Notes under the pieces: model-generated
What the model saw: the letters and a program-made list of their open reading frames with translations, nothing else
What the model was told of the DNA's origin: nothing
Databases searched by the model: none
Source: Macrocybe gigantea
Lineage: Eukaryota; Basidiomycota; Agaricomycetes; Agaricales; Callistosporiaceae
NCBI GenBank assembly: GCA_011319805.1
Contig: SJRY01000236.1
Location: forward strand, 682,001-746,000
Length of the DNA stretch: 64,000 nucleotides
Direction of reading: 5' to 3'
Translations under genes and position numbers: made by a program
Shown: in pieces, positions 58,354 through 64,000 of the stretch
Position numbering within the stretch: position 1 is the stretch's first letter
Layout of the letters: each line of letters begins with the position of its first letter

Positions 58354-59815
58354 TCAATCTGCTGCTGCTGCCAACTGTTCGCCACTTTGGTTGAATTGGT
58401 TCCAACGAGCACCTGTCTTGAGCCATCCCGCGAATGGACCTGTTGGTCCCATGAGCGCCTGCTTGGCCAACTGGTGTTGCGAGACGGAACTTTTGGCATC
58501 CGAGTATGACGCGTTCGCTCTGCGGGAGGTGTTAATGCAGAACACGAGCAGGCATCGATACATACGGAACACTTGGCGATCCTACCGCGACAAGGGTTTC
58601 GCTGTAGAGTCGAAAGAGAGCGATCTTGGATAGTCGTGGTCTGTTACGAACTCGATTCAATCGCGTGCAGGGAAACGAAGTAACTGCACGCGTCCTACCT
58701 AGATTTGTCTCTATACCGATGTTTCGGAGACACTCCGCGTTTGAGCCCGTTGATGTACACTTCGTGCGGCGCGGACGAGTCTGCGATCCAGGAGAGAGCT
58801 GATAAAATAAGTCAAAAATCGCAACGCGCAAAACGGCGGGGACACTCACACTCGTTGCAGGAAGTGCCGGACGTCGATGCCAACGCGGACCGCGACTGAG
58901 GGAACGGTATGTCCGTGAACACGATTTCAGGTTTGTGAAGGCTGTACCGCGGGGGCCACTCTGCAGTTTCATCGCGTGAGTATCGCTTTGGGATTGATCG
59001 GATGAACACGATCGCACCAGCGACGTGTGCTAGTCTTCCCCAGAAAGCACGTTCACAATCCTCTTGCACTGTCCTTCGCATCTCTTGAGGCACCTCCCCG
59101 ACGACGATACTGGAGATGTAGAGCGGATTGAGAAGACGAGAGGCCAAGGCGCCTTGAAATCCGAGAACATTCCACGAAGCGATTTTATCGCTGCAGGACA
59201 TGGAAAGCGTGGGCGGAGAGTCCGCTCGACCTGGCTTGGTCCGGAGGACGCCCAGTCTGGCGTAATTGTCCCGCCCTCTAGACGCAGCTGAAGGAGGCAA
59301 AGGAGCATAGAGAGTCGAATTCTTCAATGCTGCCATTTCTTCGTCTTGGATCGAGGCCAGATACCGCATAGATGCATCACCGCCTTCTTTGACACATTGA
59401 TAGAATCAGAAGGACAGACTTGGAACCAGTCGATTACAAGTGAAAACGTACACGGCAAAGAGGATACGTAGAGCTGTGTGGCAATGCCTTCCCGGAGGTC
59501 GTACATTCCGTTTGGTCGTCTGGAGATCCAGTCGGACTGATAACCCGGTCGAGCGCATCGTTGAATTTCCTCCAGAAACCACCGGACTGCGCCTCTCCTG
59601 GCTAGCGCCTCGGCATGGCTGTCGTGCAATGATTCTCCTCTATCGGAGAGGCGAGCAGCAGGAAGGCACTTTGTGCCTGTAGCGACCGAAATGACACGAT
59701 GCTCTGCTGGCGATTTAGAAAGAACGAAAGCAGCAGCAACAGTGAATTGGGAGTCTGGGGGCTTGAATGAAGTGGAGGCATAAATGTCAAGGATGGACTG
59801 AACGATTGAATCCAT
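58354..59815 (-). CDS. tad1: tRNA-specific adenosine deaminase 1 (Tad1/ADAT1)
   Basis: Deaminates A37 of tRNA-Ala to inosine. ADAR-type deaminase domain. Starts [14 protein letters not shown]. The zinc-site HAE motif and catalytic Glu are in [20 protein letters not shown]. Then [16 protein letters not shown], spanning an intron, supplies the Cys/GDAS ligand block. [20 protein letters not shown] with the second zinc Cys region follows, and [14 protein letters not shown]. After a GT-AG intron come [34 protein letters not shown] and, after an intron with a perfect gtatgt donor, the C-terminal [12 protein letters not shown] and [13 protein letters not shown]. No frame break found. Confidence 0.9.
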
Positions 59816-60111
59816 TCTGATCAGACAAATAACTCTACACAATCGCGACACGCAAGGTCAGTGTATCATGGGACACTCCAACATAGGATAGCCACTGCTG
59901 GTCAAGCCATTATTATATGGCATTCTACCAAACGTATTGCTGGAGTATCGACAGAGGCGAAAGCATGGTAAGACTGGAAAGTAACCGACGATGAGGTATT
60001 ATATCGATAGCGATTGACATTGCGCGATGAGCAGGCCGAGATGGATAACAGGTTCACAAGGGTCTATCTGAGAAGAAGGAACGAAGAGGTTGCATGAAAA
60101 CGGTACATCGA
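59816..60111. other. Intergenic, tad1 promoter and pac1 3' side
   Basis: 296 bp, no gene recognised. Confidence 0.45.
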
Positions 60112-61964
60112 CTAAGGTTTCCAAATTTTTACAGTCTACAAAAAAAAAAAACTGCGTCAGACTTGAGCGATGTAGATGTAGATTGGGAGACGTACATGGT
60201 CCCACCCTCCAGAAGCAATAACGTTCAGGCGCCTCAATTCTTCCGCCTGCCCGTTCTGTGCTTTGCTGGATGAGGCCATTCCGGCGGTTTGTCGTGTCCA
60301 TGCGAGAGATGAGACAAAGCGCTCTTCGGCATCAATCTTGCGAATGCAACGCCCGGTCTTGAGCTCCCAAATTCGGATGGAGCCGTCATCCGCAGCGGAC
60401 AGGAGGTATTTCCCGTTCGGGTGGAAAACGAGGCCGTGAACCCATCCGTCATGGCCCACCTGAGGGAAGAAGATGGAATCAGATGTTGCGAAGGGTGGAT
60501 AGGTATGGAACACGGACCAGGGTGTGCAGACATTGTGATGTTCGGGCATCCCAAACCTTGATCTTCTGGTCACGGGAAGCAGTTACAACAAACATGACGG
60601 AGGCCTCTTCTGGTGTGGAGGGCGTCATGCCTGGCTGTTGGTCATGATGAGACGACGATCAAACAGGTGACAAAAGGTGTAAGCTAACCTTGAGGCCAAC
60701 CAGCTCCGATATAGCAGGAATAGCGTTTCGGGGAACAAATATTGCATTTTCGACGACATTTTCATGATCTCTGAACTCGGCTTTCGTCGTTCCTGTATTA
60801 ATATCAACGACTCGTGCGGTCTTTGTGTGCAAGTGCCAGGTGAGATTGTGGTGGAGGGACACAAGGCAAGCTAGCGTACGTGATCCATATAACTCGTGAG
60901 GATGAATCGGCCATCAGGGCTGGGCTGGGCCGCTTTAATCCAATGATCATGAGGACGCAGAACCTTGATACAGTGTCTGTTGACGAGGGATATGTGATGA
61001 AGACGGGGCAGAAACGAGAAATGAGCATACGTAGTAGATATCTCCCAGATTCGTACGGTTTGATCTCGGCTGGCGCTGACGATGCGCTCGTCTCCTGGAA
61101 GGAATCGGACGGAGGAGATGGAATGTCATGGCCTCTGAAATTGGCGACGTTTTTGTACTCGTTCTCCACATCCCAGAGCTTGATGAAAAGATCGTGCGAC
61201 GCCGACACTGGACGGAACGGCAGTTAAGCAACTTTTCGAGGGCAAGCTTCCACTAAGTGACGACGTTGCAACGTGAAAAGAAGCCCACCTAGATATTTGC
61301 CTTTGGAGTCGTATTCGCAGTCAGCGACACGCCTTGTATGCCCTTGAATGGTGCGTTCCATCTCTCCACTCTCCCAGTCCCAAACCTTCATAGTGCTGTC
61401 ATCGCTGGCGGATACGATCACGGAGTACCGAGGGTGAAAGGCGACTGCGTTCACATTGGCTCTATGACCGGTGAGTTTAAGGCTGGGAGACGTCACCGCC
61501 GGCAACCAGTCGGGATTGCCACGTTGGTTGGCGCTGGCTGGATTGGCGGCGATCTCGATATTGTCCTGTAGAGCCTGCGCAAGGCGCGACTCGAGATCGG
61601 CAATCTAAGAACATAGGCCTCCATCGGACTACGCCATACGGTTTAGCAACACACTTACCTTCTTCTGCAAGCGTATGACGCACACCCACTTCTTCACAAG
61701 AAGGTCGTTTGGCTTGTGGTTGGGGTCCACCTCGTAGTCGGACTGCGCTCAATGAGTGACGCGATACAGGACCAGAGGAAGGGAGGACATACGGGAAAGC
61801 CTTCGACCTTGAACTGCTCGCGGGTCTTGTCGTACCCTGCCAAGCTCAGGTAGTCGAAGATGGCTTTGTGCCTGTGATGCGACGTTCTGACATACGAGAC
61901 TGCTGTCTGATAGCAACTGCACGCACAACTCGGTCTTTTGACGGTCGGCTAACGGGGTCAACAT
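60112..61964 (-). CDS. pac1: Nuclear distribution protein Pac1/Lis1 (NudF), dynein regulator
   Basis: LisH and WD40 protein that binds dynein and moves nuclei along microtubules. The first exon ends after MLTPLADRQKTEL. A GT-AG intron joins it to HKAIFDYLSLAGYDKTREQF, the LisH helix. A coiled coil follows (VCVIRLQKKIADLESRLAQA), then WD repeats: LTGHRANVNAVAFHP, SASDDSTMKVWDWESGEMER, GHTRRVADCEY, SASHDLFIKLWDVENEYKN, VGHDGWVHGLVFHPNGKYLL, SAADDGSIRIWELKTGRCIR, and the last blade ASGGWDHTVKIWKP over the final intron. One break at about 61125: after NFRGHD the DNA reads HSISSVRFLPGDERIVSASR in another frame. One added C restores it. About nine introns. Confidence 0.92.
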
Positions 61965-62319
61965 GGTTTATTGGTTGACAAAGTCCAAAGGCAACACCGA
62001 CGTCAACAACCCTCAGAGCATCGGAGTTTCAACCGCGGTGTCGTACTGCAATTAGTAGACAGCATTGCCATGTTCAGAACACTCGCGCCAAATGGCGTCT
62101 CATCTGGTCTGGTCCCCCGTCGTTGGGATATACCCGTAGCCGAAGATCGAGGGGTTGCAACGCGGCGCGTGGCAACGTTGGCTGATAAATCGGAACACGG
62201 CAGAATCAATTTTGAAGAACCAGGCTAGGCTTGGAGCTTCGTCCCACAAACATATCAACAATCCACAGAACTACCTTTAGCTCGGTAGAAAGGCGTGGAA
62301 TTCATCTTCGTTCGTGGTC
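61965..62319. promoter_or_regulatory. Divergent promoter region, pac1 / Msy-type channel
   Basis: 355 bp between the start codons. No further gene recognised. Confidence 0.4.
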
Positions 62320-64000
62320 ATGCGGGACAGACACGAGCCATCCTCGAATCCAATCGACCCCTTCTCGACGTCCGCCCAGGAGCACCCAATCTCCTCCCTT
62401 GCTCACCGGCCAGCCGCGAGTCTTTCGGCTCTCCATTCCAACTCCACAGAATATCCGCTCAGTCCTGTTTACGACGAGTCGACGAAGCTCACAGAGATGC
62501 AAGAACAGCGCGAAGAGCTCGTGTCTGAGCACGCCACCAGCAAACAGAGCACGAGACCGACCGTACATTATCCAGATGAAGTTGCCAACGCTCCAAGCCC
62601 GATACCAAACTATTCACCCACGGAATCAGGAGAATACCTTCTCTCGCGCCCGTCATCTATCGCCGACTCGGATTATGACGACTCTTCGGACTACGATTGG
62701 TCTGCTGAAGAGGACCTCGTCGATGAACAAGCAAAATTCGAGTCGCGGATGGGCGTAAAGGACGTAAATGCCAAGAAGACATGGACCGTGAAAAGGTGCG
62801 TCCGAGTTCTTGTCTTTTTCTTTTCTTTTCTACTTCTCTTCACAACTCATTTTCTGTATTAGGATCCTCGGTCTTCTATTCACGAGCTTGATTGGGTCAA
62901 CATTCTTGACGGCCCTGTTAGTCGCCCCTGGCCTTATTGTCCGCTTTGTCTGGTACAAGCCTCATCCGACGGAGCATCGACGTTATGTAAAAGATAATGT
63001 CGAAGCATGGCTCTTCTGGTTGGCTGCCAATGTCCTGATATCGTGGTACCTCGCGATGATCGTCAACATACTCCCTGTCTTTTTTCAACTCATGATCTCA
63101 GCATCATGGGGCCACGTATCCGAGCGGATGAAGACGAGGATAGAAATGTACGACTCTATCAAAGATACAATTAAGCCTCTCCTTTATGCAGGTAGCGGTT
63201 GGGCTAGTTGGATCATCATATTCGGTCATATATATGATCTGTACAATACTGCACAGCCCTCCCAAAGTCGCGGCCGGTATACGCGTAGGGTAAGGCTATG
63301 TGCAATCAGATTCAAGATTGTATGTCTGACACGTGCATTAGCTCTCGCAAGTTGTAGAGTTTCTCTTTTTCTTCTCTTTGGTGCTTTGCGTCAAGAGGAT
63401 GTTGTCCCATGCCATCGGTCAGTAACCGTTCAAGTTGCCATTTTGGAAAACCCTAACAGTGCCTCCTCTAGCGTTCTCGTTTCATAGGACAGCGTACAAG
63501 GAACGTATTGAGGAGGTACAGAGGGCATTGACGGTGATCGAGAAATTACGTCAATATCGACCCAAACCCCAGAACATGTCAGGCAGCACGGGACGGCTGG
63601 GAACACGTACACCCACTTATGGATTACAATTGCCGTTGTCTCAAAAGGAGCATTCTAGTTTCTTGAGCAGTGCTTTGCGATCCGCCATCACACATGGCTT
63701 CACAAAGTCCTCACCAAGACAGGCCGACCAGCGGATGTCAAACTTTGGCGATGAATCGGATGCGGACATTGAAGGTCCTGAATGGACAAATGTTGGCGCT
63801 GCAGACACGAACGACGTTGCAGGAATCAGAGGCAAGGAAGCGAGGAAACAAGACAGATATTCTTGGGCTGGCAGTATTGACCAGCACAGCTTCGAGTCTC
63901 CCTCTGCGTCACGACCACCCCTTCCGGACAGCTCTGCCCCCCATCGGTATCCACCAACCCCCAGAGAAGGCAGCCCAAAACCCGGCTTCGACGACGGGAA
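62320..64000 (+). CDS. MscS-like mechanosensitive channel, fungal Msy type (3' truncated by window)
   Basis: N-terminal part of an ER-type MscS family channel (S. pombe Msy1/Msy2 kin) that responds to hypo-osmotic swelling. Exons 62320-62795, 62863-63289, 63342-63416 and 63471 to the window end, all GT-AG. It starts with a Ser/Pro-rich acidic cytosolic region (ADSDYDDSSDYDWSAEE). Then come the membrane segments LLFTSLIGSTFLTALLVAPG, AWLFWLAANVLISWYLAMIV and ASWIIIFGHIYDLYN. LFFFSLVLCVKRMLSHAIAF and the characteristic FHRTAYKERIEEVQRAL helix follow. The EF-hand and MscS pore domains should lie beyond 64000. ATG 62320 is the first in frame. A further upstream exon cannot be excluded. Confidence 0.85.

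Noticed and set aside
1..64000. CRISPR arrays, rRNA, tRNA, transposons or long terminal repeats
   Set aside because: No regularly spaced repeats, no recognisable tRNA T-loop context, and no reverse transcriptase or transposase motifs were seen by eye. A tRNA or repeat scan was not possible.

Overview
The window is nuclear DNA of a filamentous basidiomycete, most likely an Agaricomycete. Nearly every gene is cut by several introns of about 45-75 bp with gt(r)(n)g/yag borders. The genes are close together on both strands, and the proteins are fungal: a zinc-cluster and a bZIP transcription factor, Apm3, Sti1, Nup120, Lis1/Pac1, Gpc1, mitofissin and an MscS-like Msy channel. Most gene models below were built by hand from splice signals and reading-phase bookkeeping. 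Where exon lengths sum to a whole number of codons, this is stated.

Layout. 1-4.9 kb: end of an RGS/DEP signalling regulator, a Dap1/MAPR cytochrome-b5-like heme protein and an unnamed conserved protein. 4.9-7.1 kb: unresolved, partly coding. 7.2-18.5 kb: nucleoporin Nup120, a Zn2Cys6 activator and the Hsp70/Hsp90 co-chaperone Sti1. 18.8-22.9 kb: three genes on the minus strand (AP-3 mu, an Ara2-like aldo/keto reductase, an NDUFA4/MLRQ-type mitochondrial protein). 23.4-27.2 kb: a long coiled-coil protein. 27.5-30.9 kb: two tandem isochorismatase-like hydrolases and a small secreted protein. 31.6-33.2 kb: an Atf1-type bZIP factor. 34.5-51 kb: a block rich in secreted hydrolases (subtilisin-like protease, two tandem GH3 beta-xylosidases, GH35 beta-galactosidase), interrupted by a DUF3445/HDOD oxidase-like gene and ATP synthase subunit d. 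51.5-64 kb: housekeeping genes: hexokinase, mitoribosomal mS42-like protein, OST2/DAD1, mitofissin (Atg44), Gpc1, Tad1, Pac1/Lis1 and the start of an Msy-type channel.

The most striking genome-scale signal is a set of about 27 places where an otherwise well conserved reading frame breaks by one base. In nearly all of them, adding one base, most often in a short homopolymer run, restores both family sequence and splice phase. Two tandem paralog pairs inside the window act as internal controls. The pattern fits homopolymer under-calling in the assembly better than real pseudogenes, and it means automatic gene calls here will be wrong for about a dozen genes. The most interesting biology is a 75-residue, six-exon mitofissin (DUF1748/Atg44) gene. 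It shares a 92-bp divergent promoter with the glycerophosphocholine acyltransferase GPC1.
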